Shown here one piece after another: positions 18,428 through 28,145 of a DNA stretch of 64,000 nucleotides; the first letter of the stretch is position 1; every line of letters starts with the position of its first letter. The stretch is from Saprospiraceae bacterium (lineage in GTDB: Bacteria > Bacteroidota > Bacteroidia > Chitinophagales > Saprospiraceae), in contig JADKFC010000015.1 in the NCBI GenBank assembly GCA_016717655.1, positions 1 to 64,000 of the forward strand, given 5' to 3'. A program made the translations under genes and the position numbers. The notes under the pieces were generated by a model. It worked only from the letters and a program-made list of their open reading frames with translations, had not been told where the DNA came from and ran no database searches.

Positions 18428-21400
18428 ATGGAATCTAATCAAATGTATCTTAATCACGTATTTCATGCGGATCTTTCTGACCGCTTTGAAGGGGAAGAAT
18501 ATTGGCTGCAAGTAGCCGGTAAAAAATACCCGTTGGTGGAACACACCGAAGACAGCCTCCGGCACGCCCTAAGTCAAAATCCGAGGTTGCAATCAACAAT
18601 TGGCGGTAGGATTACCCATTATACAGAAACACCGGTTCCCAGACAGCTAGGAAGTGTGCTTCGTATTTCAGTGAGGCATACCAATAATACCGGCTGCGTT
18701 CCCGGTGATTATGGTGTTCATCATGCTGCCATCCACATTGTCAGAGACCATGAAGTCAACAGATCTATGGCCCTTGAAAATGCCGTCGTATTTGCTGATC
18801 ACATCGACTATGTCACAACTGCCAAGACCTTGTTGTTTCACCATGCTGACATCATCTCTAAAGATCCAAATACAGCCGATGTTGTAATGGAACACATGGA
18901 CCAGTTTAAAGCTCCTTCCACCTACCTTTTGATCCAGGATCTTGCTACTAAAATGAGAGCCGCAGGCCCTCCCACCCAAAGTTCAGGTTGGGCAACCTAT
19001 CAGGATTTCAACGCTGGCGACAAGGGCATGAAACAGACCCTTGTGCCATCAGATCTTACGATGAATCAGGCAGGAGATTCCATGACAGCTGTGCAGATTA
19101 GTACCAAAAATGACACCAGGTTACAAGCCCAACCCGATAAAATTGTTTCCGGAACCTGGAATCAGGCAAGTGGCACCAGCGTCCAGACCGATGGATCATC
19201 ACAAAGCGACACAGAATTACTTGAAAGCATCCGTCTTACCGCCACGGGCGACAATTGGACTGCCGCCTTGTCAAATTCCGGATCAGCCAATGGGCTGGAG
19301 TCATCAATCAAAGTGTTGGATAGTACCAAAAGGCAGGTGGAGATCACCATGAATAATTATTACATCAGGTGGCTGGGAGCCTACATTCAATTTATTGATG
19401 CCGATGGAAATGCCATGTCAACTCCAACGTGGCAACCCGATGATGGCGGCATTGTATCAGAAATCATGCAGGCCCTTGACCTCAATTATGACAATATGCG
19501 ATTTATTGGATGGATGAGTCCTATCAATACCGCTTTTGCCATCCCTATTTCAGCAGATCCAGGTCAGTTGGTAGTGAAGGTTACTTTTCCTGAAAATGCC
19601 GTATCTGCCAACATTTATGGGTGCGGAATTGGTACAGGGTCCAATCAATATCCCAAAACGCCGGTGGTAGGAGGTGTGTTTACCGGCTTGGCCAACCTCG
19701 GCATCCCTACCCTGTTTTTGGGACTTGGTGTAGCTGCCCAAACCTATAAGCCTCTTTACGATTTGATGGGTAACAAAAAATTCATCATAGCAGTGGTGAG
19801 TATCGGGGTAACTTATTTCGGGGCAGATTTTATCTACAACGGTGCTGTCAATAAAAAGATGGATTGGAAAGCGTTCTCATCGCTGCTTCAAATCTTGTTC
19901 ACCCAGGCTTGCACCAAGGCGCTGCTGTGGTGCGAAGCTCAAATAGTGGAAGGAGAAATTGAAGATGAGATTCCTTTTGCAGGATGGATCATGCTGGCCA
20001 TCAACATTGCTACTACTCTTGCCCAACTGGCCGAAACCATTGTAGAAGTTTCTACTTCTCCATGGATGATACCCAACAGTATTTCTACCACAATTACCAG
20101 CTCTGTAACCGTGTTTCCAGATCCACGACACAATGCCTTTCCCCAACCACCAGCAGGCAGTCAGGTTACCTGGGTAGCTAAAATGATGTACAAGGATCAA
20201 AACAGGCCTTCCGTCACCAGCCCCGCGGTTGAATTGGATCCAATGAAATATCCGGCAAGTCTCAACACTAGTTTTACCAATACTTTAGGTGGTAAGGTTA
20301 AATTTCAGGTTGATTTCTATATTGGTGGATGGAATGCAGGTACTGCCTCAACTTCGTGGTTAGAAAACGATGAAACAGACACAGCCAATATTACCCTGTA
20401 TTTGTTGCAGCAGCCAATTCCATTGGACAAAAATTCTATTTACAAGCACAGTGCCATCCTCGGTTATCAAAACAATGCCTACGCTTGGCTCGCTCAAAGC
20501 ACGCCACCCAATGCTACCCTGGCTGATGCCAATAACAGTCAAAGTGGAAATGCCATTTCAATTTGGTCAGGACTAGCTTTAAGCCAACGGTATGGTATGC
20601 TCGGACCATCATGGAAGGCAGCAGGAATGGGCATCACTGATTGTTCTTCCGGAGCCGGTGGGCAATTATTTGCTTTTCAAAATGAAAATATTCCTGGAAC
20701 ATCCATGAGCTCTGTTAAATTTCCTTCTTGCGGTTTTTCTGCCCCTTCTCAATTGGTTTATGATGTATTTCCTCCTAAATTTGAGATGAAAAATGGCACG
20801 TGGGTCATAGGCCCTAACAATCAACCGGTGCCAGATCCAACCGATAAGAGCCTGGGTAATTATTATGTAGATCCGCGCAAGGCTGACAACAGCCAGGACA
20901 AAGATGGAGGCTACCACTTGAGGAAAGTTGATTTGAGTTCAAGTGCCGGTTTCAATATGAGTCCCAATCAAAACTCTTTTGGTAGATTTCCTTTCTACCC
21001 CGATTCAATGATTTTGCATCCTGGAGGATTTGCCATTGGCGTCAACCAACAGTTTTGTAAGCTGATGATTACTCCACTCCAAAGCGGAGATGGCGTGGCA
21101 GACGATCAATTGCCTCTGGCACTTTCATTTGCAGGCCAGGCATTGAATTACAATGGTAGTGACGGCAGGCCCGGCTTGTTGTTTTCACCAATTGCAGTAG
21201 CCTGCTCTTATGATGGCACCATTCTTATCCTGGAACAAATCATTTCAGAAGGCGTTAATCTGGCGAGAATTCAAGCCTTCGACCTCAATGGCAACCCTGT
21301 CAATTGTTTTAATGATGCCTCAGGCAATAAAGTGCCTTTCCTTAACCTGCCAGCAAATGTAACCTACCTCGATATGGCAGCTGTGGGAGATAATTATACA

Positions 21401-21694
21401 ACATACATTTATGCTTTGTATTATTACGGCGCAGGTTCTGAAACGACAGATTACAATATGACCATTTATCAATACGGTCAGAGTGCCCCAGCCGGAAATA
21501 TGCTGGTCACAACCAACAATGTACCGGCAGCCCATCTAGCCGTTGATATGTGGCATACCATGTATACCCTCAATTATCAAATGACCCAGGATGGCAAAGG
21601 AAACGATGCAGGTCCATCTGGAGGTCCAGGTACCGGTCCTGCCGGAATTACCGTACCCTCTGTTAGTGAATGGCTTCCTCCGATCCCTTCCTAA
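18428..21694 (+). CDS. 1088-residue protein of unknown family
   Basis: Follows the Gly-rich gene by 24 bp. It has no signal peptide. Residues 1-190 form a hydrophilic domain. A polar beta-rich stretch follows, then three hydrophobic segments (about 415-435, 451-473 and 516-540) that could be membrane-inserting helices. The C-terminal half is beta-rich and aromatic, with propeller-like pieces from about 850 (SYDGTILILEQ, AFDLNGNPV) and a Gly/Pro tail. No family was recognised. A soluble N-terminus with mid-chain hydrophobic helices and a beta C-terminus could fit a pore-forming or envelope-spanning protein, but that is speculation. The tight spacing ties it to the two pentapeptide-repeat proteins. 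Confidence 0.75.
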   Translation: MESNQMYLNHVFHADLSDRFEGEEYWLQVAGKKYPLVEHTEDSLRHALSQNPRLQSTIGGRITHYTETPVPRQLGSVLRISVRHTNNTGCVPGDYGVHHAAIHIVRDHEVNRSMALENAVVFADHIDYVTTAKTLLFHHADIISKDPNTADVVMEHMDQFKAPSTYLLIQDLATKMRAAGPPTQSSGWATYQDFNAGDKGMKQTLVPSDLTMNQAGDSMTAVQISTKNDTRLQAQPDKIVSGTWNQASGTSVQTDGSSQSDTELLESIRLTATGDNWTAALSNSGSANGLESSIKVLDSTKRQVEITMNNYYIRWLGAYIQFIDADGNAMSTPTWQPDDGGIVSEIMQALDLNYDNMRFIGWMSPINTAFAIPISADPGQLVVKVTFPENAVSANIYGCGIGTGSNQYPKTPVVGGVFTGLANLGIPTLFLGLGVAAQTYKPLYDLMGNKKFIIAVVSIGVTYFGADFIYNGAVNKKMDWKAFSSLLQILFTQACTKALLWCEAQIVEGEIEDEIPFAGWIMLAINIATTLAQLAETIVEVSTSPWMIPNSISTTITSSVTVFPDPRHNAFPQPPAGSQVTWVAKMMYKDQNRPSVTSPAVELDPMKYPASLNTSFTNTLGGKVKFQVDFYIGGWNAGTASTSWLENDETDTANITLYLLQQPIPLDKNSIYKHSAILGYQNNAYAWLAQSTPPNATLADANNSQSGNAISIWSGLALSQRYGMLGPSWKAAGMGITDCSSGAGGQLFAFQNENIPGTSMSSVKFPSCGFSAPSQLVYDVFPPKFEMKNGTWVIGPNNQPVPDPTDKSLGNYYVDPRKADNSQDKDGGYHLRKVDLSSSAGFNMSPNQNSFGRFPFYPDSMILHPGGFAIGVNQQFCKLMITPLQSGDGVADDQLPLALSFAGQALNYNGSDGRPGLLFSPIAVACSYDGTILILEQIISEGVNLARIQAFDLNGNPVNCFNDASGNKVPFLNLPANVTYLDMAAVGDNYTTYIYALYYYGAGSETTDYNMTIYQYGQSAPAGNMLVTTNNVPAAHLAVDMWHTMYTLNYQMTQDGKGNDAGPSGGPGTGPAGITVPSVSEWLPPIPS

Positions 21695-21731
21695 ATTGGC
21701 AATTTGAAGTAACACATCCGTATTTAAAAAG

Positions 21732-21763
21732 CAAAAGGCATGGAGTATATCCATGCCCTTTTG
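21732..21763 (+). terminator. intrinsic terminator
   Basis: The stem CAAAAGGCATGGA pairs with TCCATGCCCTTTTG around a short loop with one bulge, followed by a T-rich tract. It sits 38 bp after the stop of the 1088-residue gene and ends the pentapeptide cluster. Confidence 0.75.
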
Positions 21764-21796
21764 TTTTACATAAGCTATATCTTATCCTTCAAAATT

Positions 21797-21857
21797 GATC
21801 ATTCGAAATTCGTAATTCCAAATTCGTAATTTGACATTCTTAATTCGTAATTCGTAA
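21797..21857. repeat. short AT-rich tandem repeat
   Basis: Imperfect repetitions of AATTCGTAATTC with variants, spaced irregularly. They lie immediately 3' of the stop codon of the DUF6624 gene on the minus strand. Confidence 0.7.
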
Positions 21858-21859
21858 AC

Positions 21860-22828
21860 TCACTTCTTCTCCAACATCGGCAAGTCCTTTTTATACTGCT
21901 CCACATCCCATTTGATATTCCACTTGCTCACATAATCGGCCAAGGGGCCAAGGCCTACCTCTGCCCTCCTCTTATCAACATTATCAGGATCTTCCAGCGG
22001 TGAAACATAATAGAGGTTGGTCGTTTCATCTCTGCCGATCTGACTTCCGTAAATTTGTTTTTTTCCCATGCCCAATGCTACGCGGTCTTCCAGTAAAGCC
22101 AGGCTACTACCCTGGGCTTTGCCATTTTTTACGGCCTCTCTCATCATGGGTAAATACTTCACCTGGGTCTCCTTGTCGGCATGCTGGATAACCAAAAACA
22201 AGGTAGTATTTCCTTGTCCCCCCACTACATCAGGTCCCAGCCAACCATATTGGTCTAATATAGCTTTCACCTTAATCAAATTGACGGCATCTTTTTCTTC
22301 AATGATCTTCCAGTGGTCTTTCATTTCCTTAGACTCCCAGCCATATTTCTTTTCGATTTCGTTGATTTGCTGTCGGTACTTCTGGTCTTCAATATAGATA
22401 CTATCTAATTTCGCAGCCAAAGGTTTGTTTAAATTGACTTCAGCCTTTTCTTTGTTTTGTAAAATGAGGTCCAGCAAGGGCTGCCACCTGGTATCACCAT
22501 GCAATGAATTTAAGTCAGTATCTGTCGTAATGTGTCCATAATTGGTGTAATTGGCTTTCTGGGCTATTCTCTCTAATTGAAAAAAAGCACTGTCGGTCAC
22601 ACCTGCCAATGCCCAAGAGCACGCAGCGTTGTACCTATGATTTGACAGGCCTTTCCAGCCATTGGCCTCAAAAGCCATTGAATAGGATTTCCCGGAATTC
22701 AGATAATCGCCGGCATTGTACAGAGAATCTGCAATCCTGACATTGGATGAATAAGCAGCAGGTAGGCCTTGAGAAAAAGAACTATATGTAATGAATAAAA
22801 GAATGAAAATAAAGTATGATTTTTTCAT
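21860..22828 (-). CDS. DUF6624-family exported protein
   Basis: A 322-residue protein with a signal peptide (MKKSYFIFILLFITYSSFSQ). Residues about 25-115 look like TPR-type helices (YNAGDYLNSGKSYSMAFEAN, YNAACSWALAG). The rest matches DUF6624 (YGWLGPDVVGGQGNTTLFLV, LPMMREAVKNGKAQGSSLAL, LLEDRVALGMGKKQIYGSQI). Members are exported Bacteroidota proteins of unknown role. It is monocistronic. Confidence 0.85.
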   Translation of the reverse strand: MKKSYFIFILLFITYSSFSQGLPAAYSSNVRIADSLYNAGDYLNSGKSYSMAFEANGWKGLSNHRYNAACSWALAGVTDSAFFQLERIAQKANYTNYGHITTDTDLNSLHGDTRWQPLLDLILQNKEKAEVNLNKPLAAKLDSIYIEDQKYRQQINEIEKKYGWESKEMKDHWKIIEEKDAVNLIKVKAILDQYGWLGPDVVGGQGNTTLFLVIQHADKETQVKYLPMMREAVKNGKAQGSSLALLEDRVALGMGKKQIYGSQIGRDETTNLYYVSPLEDPDNVDKRRAEVGLGPLADYVSKWNIKWDVEQYKKDLPMLEKK

Positions 22829-23047
22829 AACAACTATATTTTAAATAAGAAATAAATTATCCACACCAAATTCATGCGTCAGACCTTAATTTGCACATCT
22901 AATGTAAAGAAATCTTTTTTCAATAAATTTAATCCAGCATATAATTAAGTCATTCTTAACAAATCCAGTCCAACAGATTGCCGGAAGAAACATGTCCTAT
23001 AACTAAATTTCCAGGGTAATTCCTAGGAGCGTACTTATGAAAGCTCA

Positions 23048-23731
23048 CTAGGATGTACTCACTTTTAAGGTATTTCGATTCTTCATTAACTCAAATGATA
23101 AATACACAATATTTAAGAAAATACCCAATAATATTGTCAGTCCCCAAGTGGATGGATGCTCCAAGGGATTGATGAGCCGATCCAGTGTATCTTGTATTAT
23201 ACCATCAGGTTCGTTGATTACATCCCAGCTATTCCACCTCAAAAACCTACCAAGATACACACCAAAACTACTCAGAAATAAAAGACCCATGGAAAGAAAA
23301 ATTACATATTTTCTTTTGAAAAAATTGCCAAGGATACGTTCAATTTCCCAAAGACTCATCAAACCATACATAAGTCCGGTCCATGCAAATGATAAAATTA
23401 AGATCAAATCAAACCACATGGGTACATTACTCCTGTGCTTTAAATGAATCAAATCTGTTAAAATATAGGGAGCATTCGGAAAAAAAAGCAGCCAAACCAG
23501 CATCAGCAAAAAGATGGCAATCTTAGTCCGCTCTATCCAGGGTGTTAAAATTGTAAGCTGTGTTACCACCCAGGGAATAAAGGCTAAGAACAAATTCCAG
23601 TTGAGAAATAAAAAAATGCGACTGTCTGTTAAATGGTATCTCGTCATTGAAAGTCCAACGCATAGTAAAGTAAGAGCACCCAAAAAGGTGTATTCGCCCC
23701 ATCTGCCCATGTTGTTTACCCGATTTTCCAT
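23048..23731 (-). CDS. DUF1361 membrane protein
   Basis: A 227-residue protein with about six transmembrane segments. The DUF1361 core FLFLNWNLFLAFIPW and WLLFFPNAPYILTDLIHLK is present. The function of the family is unknown. Its start overlaps the end of the diacylglycerol kinase gene by 16 bases, so the two are co-transcribed. Confidence 0.88.
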   Translation of the reverse strand: MENRVNNMGRWGEYTFLGALTLLCVGLSMTRYHLTDSRIFLFLNWNLFLAFIPWVVTQLTILTPWIERTKIAIFLLMLVWLLFFPNAPYILTDLIHLKHRSNVPMWFDLILILSFAWTGLMYGLMSLWEIERILGNFFKRKYVIFLSMGLLFLSSFGVYLGRFLRWNSWDVINEPDGIIQDTLDRLINPLEHPSTWGLTILLGIFLNIVYLSFELMKNRNTLKVSTS

Positions 23732-24069
23732 AAACCTATAATTTTTGGTGTGAAAATGATTAATCCAATGATAAACGCACCCATTGCCCCAACAAGTACA
23801 GCACCGGCAGCCAAATCTTTGACTTTTTTAATTTTTTCATTCCTTTCCGGAGAGACAAAATCTGCCAAATTCTCTATGGCTGTATTTATAAGTTCTAGGG
23901 CAATCACCAGACCAATGGCAAAAACCAAAAAAATCCATTCAGTCAATGACAAATTAAAATAGACTCCTCCAACTATGCTCCCAATAGCCATTATCAGGTG
24001 AATCCTGGCATTGCGCTCTTCCTTGAACATAACAAATAATCCTTCTAATGCATACTTAAAACTGTCCAT
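23716..24069 (-). CDS. dgkA: diacylglycerol/undecaprenol kinase family protein
   Basis: A 117-residue integral membrane kinase with three transmembrane helices. The motifs KEERNARIHL, ALELINTAIENLADFV and ERNEKIKKVKDLAAGAVLV are those of the prokaryotic DgkA family, with the catalytic and metal-binding Glu residues present. It would phosphorylate diacylglycerol or undecaprenol with ATP in the inner membrane; in many non-proteobacterial relatives the lipid carrier undecaprenol is the substrate. It is the first gene of a two-gene unit with DUF1361. Confidence 0.92.
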   Translation of the reverse strand: MDSFKYALEGLFVMFKEERNARIHLIMAIGSIVGGVYFNLSLTEWIFLVFAIGLVIALELINTAIENLADFVSPERNEKIKKVKDLAAGAVLVGAMGAFIIGLIIFTPKIIGLWKIG

Positions 24070-24153
24070 CTGTTTGATTTAATTTGGTCTGTGATATTAT
24101 CCAAACATCATTTTGAAAAGGTAACCAATGTAAAGCGCTGTTACCATTGTTTA

Positions 24154-24633
24154 TCACTCCAGTCTAAAAATATATTCTTCAATTTCTTTTCCTCTTGCAT
24201 TGGCATATCCAGTATCAGTGCCCATTCTAAGAAAGCCATTTTTTTCCAAAACTTTTTGTGATCCCATATTGTCAAAAGCTACCCTTGCATGTAATGGTCG
24301 GGATTTTTCTAATTCCAAAAATTGTCTTAATGCATCTGCACCTATACCCTTACCCCACATCTGTCTATCTATCCAATAAGTGATTTCTGCCTCTCCTTCT
24401 ATCTCAAACTTTGCAATACTGCCAACTATTTCACCATCCAAAAGTATGGTTTGATTGTTGATCGTGGGGTCCTCCAGAAAGGGACGATACTTGGCAAGAT
24501 AAGCTTCCAAATCCAAAGGTTGTTTTGGTGTAAAAGCAGCCAAATAATTGGCTTCTGTATCCAATTGAAAAAGAAACAGTTCTTCCAGATCCTCTTCTGT
24601 GGTGAAGCGCAAATACAATTTTGATTCCAACAT
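24154..24633 (-). CDS. GNAT-family N-acetyltransferase
   Basis: A 159-residue protein of the RimJ/RimL-like GNAT type: LRFTTEEDLEELFLF at the start, AEITYWIDRQMWGKGIGADA forming the acetyl-CoA loop (motif A), and VAFDNMGSQKVLEKNGFLRM (motif B). It probably acetylates a small molecule or an amino group. The substrate is unknown. Confidence 0.85.
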   Translation of the reverse strand: MLESKLYLRFTTEEDLEELFLFQLDTEANYLAAFTPKQPLDLEAYLAKYRPFLEDPTINNQTILLDGEIVGSIAKFEIEGEAEITYWIDRQMWGKGIGADALRQFLELEKSRPLHARVAFDNMGSQKVLEKNGFLRMGTDTGYANARGKEIEEYIFRLE

Positions 24634-24681
24634 ATTTTGTAATATAATTTTCTAAACTTCGCTACTGCACTATTGTAATTG

Positions 24682-26262
24682 CTAAATCTTCACCATCCTG
24701 TTTACTTTGACCTTGCCATCAACCTCCAACCTTATGAAATAGCTTCCGTCAGCAAGATAGAGATTTGACAAGTTGATGCTCTCAATATATTTGCCATATC
24801 CCCTCTTTTCATCTCTGATGATCCATGCCACAGTGCGCCCTTTAAGATCCTGGAGGTAAAGATTGACGTTGGCACTTTCATGCAACTTAAACGAAACATA
24901 CTCAATATCTGTTGATGGATTGGGATAATTTTCTAGCCCCACATCACCTGATTGATTAAACTCTTGGGTGCCAGTAGAATTTACAAATTCATCCAAACGG
25001 GCTATATGGGTCCAGATACTCAACTCGCCATTATGGAGCCTGGTCCAGATGGGACGAATCACTCCATCATGCACACTGAGATTGGTGTAATCACCAAAAA
25101 ATATATCCTCATTGGGCAGGAAGGGAGCCTCACTGATTTTGCGATTGATAAATGTTTGGCCGCCATCCATAGAAAGGGCCATGTAGACATCAGTGGCGTT
25201 GTTGGAATGATTTCGGCGGTCATAAAATACAAAATACAAAAACCCATTGGTCTGGTCAATGGCCATCCAGGTAAAAAACTGGTGACTGGCTGTATTGTCA
25301 TCATTTACCTTTATGGGAGCTGACCAACTTTGCCCGCCATCAACTGATTTTACAAGCCACACATCGGTATTGTCAAAACCATTTCTTTGATCGGTCCAAT
25401 TTACGTAGATGGTACCCCGGTTTGGGCCATTACTCACATCACATGCAGTAACCGGCAATCCATTGGCTCTGTAAATACCAGGCACCCGGTAATCCCACCC
25501 TCCGGGCATGTTATCAATTTTTATTTCATTCTCCAGCCATGAATCACCCTGGTCAAGTGATTTATTAAAAACCAGACCATAGGGTCCAGCCCAACTTATA
25601 TAAACCTCACCATTAGGGCCCACTGCCGGAACAGCACCTTCCACTGTGTTGTCTTTATCCAGGCAATCACCTGCTTTATTGTTTATTCTCTTGGGATCTG
25701 ACCAGCTAACACCGCCATCAACTGATTTTGAAAATAAAATAACAGTGCTATCACCCGGATTATCGCTGTCATACTGATCAAACTGGGTCCAGGAAAGATA
25801 GAGGTGATTGTTTTTTCGATCGACGGCGCACCATTGCTTATCCTGCACTTTAGTCCCATTTAATCCTGCAAAAGAACCATCAGACCAGGTCTTGCCCCGA
25901 TCTTCTGATTTTTGACAAACGATCCTGTCAATCCAACTTCCGGTTGGGGGATTCGAGAGATGGAAAAAATAAAAATCCCCCGCTGTATCCACCGCTAACA
26001 CAGGATCGCCCCAAACACCAAAGCTTGAAGATAAAGTTTTTGTAAGCCATGTATATCCGCTGTCGATGCTGACGTAGTAGTTATCTAAATTAGCTCCCGC
26101 AATCATTACCTTGGGATCTTTTGGGTCGATGGCAATGGAAGGCTCATTGGGTTCATTAGATCCACTGATTCTAATATTTTGAGCCACCAAACCTAAGTTG
26201 TTAGCTATTGGCAAAGTAAAAATCAGCAGGCACAAATAAAAAGTACTATACGACCGGTTCAT
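24682..26262 (-). CDS. Asp-box (BNR) propeller protein with T9SS sorting domain
   Basis: A 526-residue exported protein. After the signal peptide there are six Asp-box motifs of the SxDxGxTW type (SIDSGYTW, SEDRGKTW, SVDGGVSW, SLDQGDSW, SVDGGQSW, SMDGGQTF), indicating a six-bladed sialidase-like propeller. The last 75 residues form a type A T9SS sorting domain (ENYPNPSTDIEYVSFKLHES, then SYFIRLEVDGKVKVNRMVKI). It is therefore exported and attached to, or released from, the cell surface. Sialidase catalytic residues (Arg triad, Tyr/Glu pair) were not identified, so enzymatic activity is uncertain. Confidence 0.9.
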   Translation of the reverse strand: MNRSYSTFYLCLLIFTLPIANNLGLVAQNIRISGSNEPNEPSIAIDPKDPKVMIAGANLDNYYVSIDSGYTWLTKTLSSSFGVWGDPVLAVDTAGDFYFFHLSNPPTGSWIDRIVCQKSEDRGKTWSDGSFAGLNGTKVQDKQWCAVDRKNNHLYLSWTQFDQYDSDNPGDSTVILFSKSVDGGVSWSDPKRINNKAGDCLDKDNTVEGAVPAVGPNGEVYISWAGPYGLVFNKSLDQGDSWLENEIKIDNMPGGWDYRVPGIYRANGLPVTACDVSNGPNRGTIYVNWTDQRNGFDNTDVWLVKSVDGGQSWSAPIKVNDDNTASHQFFTWMAIDQTNGFLYFVFYDRRNHSNNATDVYMALSMDGGQTFINRKISEAPFLPNEDIFFGDYTNLSVHDGVIRPIWTRLHNGELSIWTHIARLDEFVNSTGTQEFNQSGDVGLENYPNPSTDIEYVSFKLHESANVNLYLQDLKGRTVAWIIRDEKRGYGKYIESINLSNLYLADGSYFIRLEVDGKVKVNRMVKI

Positions 26263-26296
26263 GAGCTAAAAAAATTAAATGGTAGTAAAAGTAAGT

Positions 26297-26845
26297 CTAA
26301 TGTAAAACATATTCTTTCTGCAGAATTGAATAAAGAATAGAATCACTAAAATGGTCTGAATGATAGACATGTTCTCTTAATATCCCTTCCTTTCTAAAAT
26401 TGTTCTTCTCTAATATTTTGATGGAAGGTATATTTAGTATGTCAACATTGGCTTCGATTCTGTTCAGTTCTAATTCTTGAAAACCCAATTGCAGAATAGC
26501 CTTAACCGCCTCACTCATCAAACCTTTTCTCAAAAATTTTTCGTCCTCCATCGCATACTCGATTTCAGCCCTCATATGATCTTTGTTCCAATTGTGAAAA
26601 CCACATCTTCCTATTATTATACCAGAATCCTTGTCTGTCATCAAAAAAAGAAGAAACTTTCTGTTGTATCCAGAATAGCCATTTACATGCTTATACTCTT
26701 CCTTTAAATAGTCTTCTTCAGAACGGTGACCCAGCATACTTTTAATTTCTGCTTTTGACAGTTCGTTGAAAATATACTTCATTTGTTCAGAAGTGATACC
26801 CTTAAGCATCAGTCTTTCTGTTGTTAGAATTATGGGATCCACCAT
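26297..26845 (-). CDS. GNAT-family N-acetyltransferase (RimJ-like)
   Basis: A 182-residue protein that starts TERLMLKGITSEQMKYIF, the usual opening of the Acetyltransf_3 group. It carries IGRCGFHNWNKDHMRAEIEY, the acetyl-CoA loop EKFLRKGLMSEAVKAIL, and EANVDILNIPSIKILEKNNF near the end. The substrate is unknown. It stands alone between the Asp-box gene and the Kunitz gene. Confidence 0.85.
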   Translation of the reverse strand: MVDPIILTTERLMLKGITSEQMKYIFNELSKAEIKSMLGHRSEEDYLKEEYKHVNGYSGYNRKFLLFLMTDKDSGIIIGRCGFHNWNKDHMRAEIEYAMEDEKFLRKGLMSEAVKAILQLGFQELELNRIEANVDILNIPSIKILEKNNFRKEGILREHVYHSDHFSDSILYSILQKEYVLH

Positions 26846-26986
26846 ATAAAGTAAAATAGTTGAATTTTAATAGATAAGAACCCACAGATGGGAATATTAA
26901 AAAGCAAAATTAAATAAAAGCAAGAGTACAAATAATAATTTGGAATTTATGACTCACTTGTGTTCTAAAACTGTTACAAATTCAGT

Positions 26987-27235
26987 CTATTTGCATTCGC
27001 ATAACTCACATTCCTCCAGGGTTTCAAAGGGCACAACACCACCGCAACCTCCCCAGGTAAAAGGAAGGCACTTCTTTTCAACGGGGTCAAAATAAAATCT
27101 CTGAAATGCAGCATTACAGGGTCCCACCTGACCCAACAAAGCACAATTGATTTCGCATTCGGTGGTAGTTTTTTCTTCTTTTTTGCAATTCCATGAAAAA
27201 GTAACTACAACCAAAATAACAACTAAATACCTCAT
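26987..27235 (-). CDS. Kunitz/BPTI-like lipoprotein
   Basis: An 82-residue protein with a lipoprotein signal (lipidated Cys17 in FSWNC) followed by one Kunitz domain. Spacing from the first Kunitz Cys is Cx8Cx15Cx7C, identical to bovine pancreatic trypsin inhibitor, with RFYFD and FTWGGCGG in the canonical places. The last two cysteines depart slightly (x11 rather than x12, then CELCEC). The P1 position after the second Cys is Asn (GPCNAAF) rather than Lys or Arg, so trypsin-like inhibition is not expected. A surface-bound inhibitor of another protease is one possible role. A decayed copy lies at 28146-28411. Confidence 0.85.
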   Translation of the reverse strand: MRYLVVILVVVTFSWNCKKEEKTTTECEINCALLGQVGPCNAAFQRFYFDPVEKKCLPFTWGGCGGVVPFETLEECELCECK

Positions 27236-27307
27236 GTATGGTTATTTATATCTTTTAATGTCCATTGTTCTGTCCTCTTCATTTAATCAATTTGTAATCA
27301 GTATTTG

Positions 27308-28076
27308 TTATCGACGGGCCCGCACAAGGGCATATTCCACTCCCAGCATTGCTCCAAAACTACTGATCCTGGTTTTACCATAATCCTCCAATATTTGATC
27401 TTGCCTCAGATTAATTCTATAAAATGGCTCCAATTTTAAACCAATCCTATCCACCAATTTGTAAGAAATGCCGGGTTTAATTTCAAGTGAAAAATTGATG
27501 TCAAGATTGTGGCTCAATTCCTTGTCGTTGTATGGATGATCCCCCAGGTATCCATTGTCCAGCAGGAACTTAACGGACTGATCTTTGGATGTATAAAAAA
27601 TGGCTCGAATCCCAATAGATGGGCGAAAACAAAATTTGCCTAATTGATATTTATTTTTTACTTCAACTGGAATTTCAAAAGACTTCAGATTTACCGTTCG
27701 ACTAACACTTTCAATTTTTGTTGCCCCATACACAGAAGGATTACAACTCCAATACCCAAAACCAGCTGTTTGCAAAAATGTTAATTCATTAAACGCGAGT
27801 CCTGTTGAAAGAATATAGTTTTTTTTTATTGTTTTGCCAACGGAAACCTGATAAAAACTACCTATTCCATGCTTCCATCTGTTTCTTTCTTTTAAGGATG
27901 CCTCCCAACGATAATCCGACGTTACAATTAATTGGCTGGAATAAATTCCATAATCAAAGTCCATAAATACTTTATCTATTCTTTTGGCCTTTACCCGTTT
28001 CCTCTGACAGAAAACACTAGATGCACACACCAACAATCCGACAATTAAAAAACCTATGTGAAGCTTTTTTTTTCAT
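27308..28076 (-). CDS. outer-membrane beta-barrel protein, start frameshifted
   Basis: About 255 residues. The main frame (to 28036) lacks a normal start. The ATG at 28076 followed by nine A would open a proper signal peptide (MKKKLHIGFLIVGLLV, then SSVFCQ) if the run had eight A. The body has alternating amphipathic strands typical of Bacteroidota porin-like barrels (KTIKKNYILSTGLAFNELTF, KPGISYKLVDRIGLKLEPFY) and ends in a strand-like segment. It lies between the intact and decayed Kunitz genes on the same strand. Its role is unknown. Confidence 0.65.
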
Positions 28077-28145
28077 GATGAACGATTCGAAATTTAAATA
28101 CACCAAAGAAGGTAAAAACGCGTGCCAAATAAAATTTGGTAAGCA

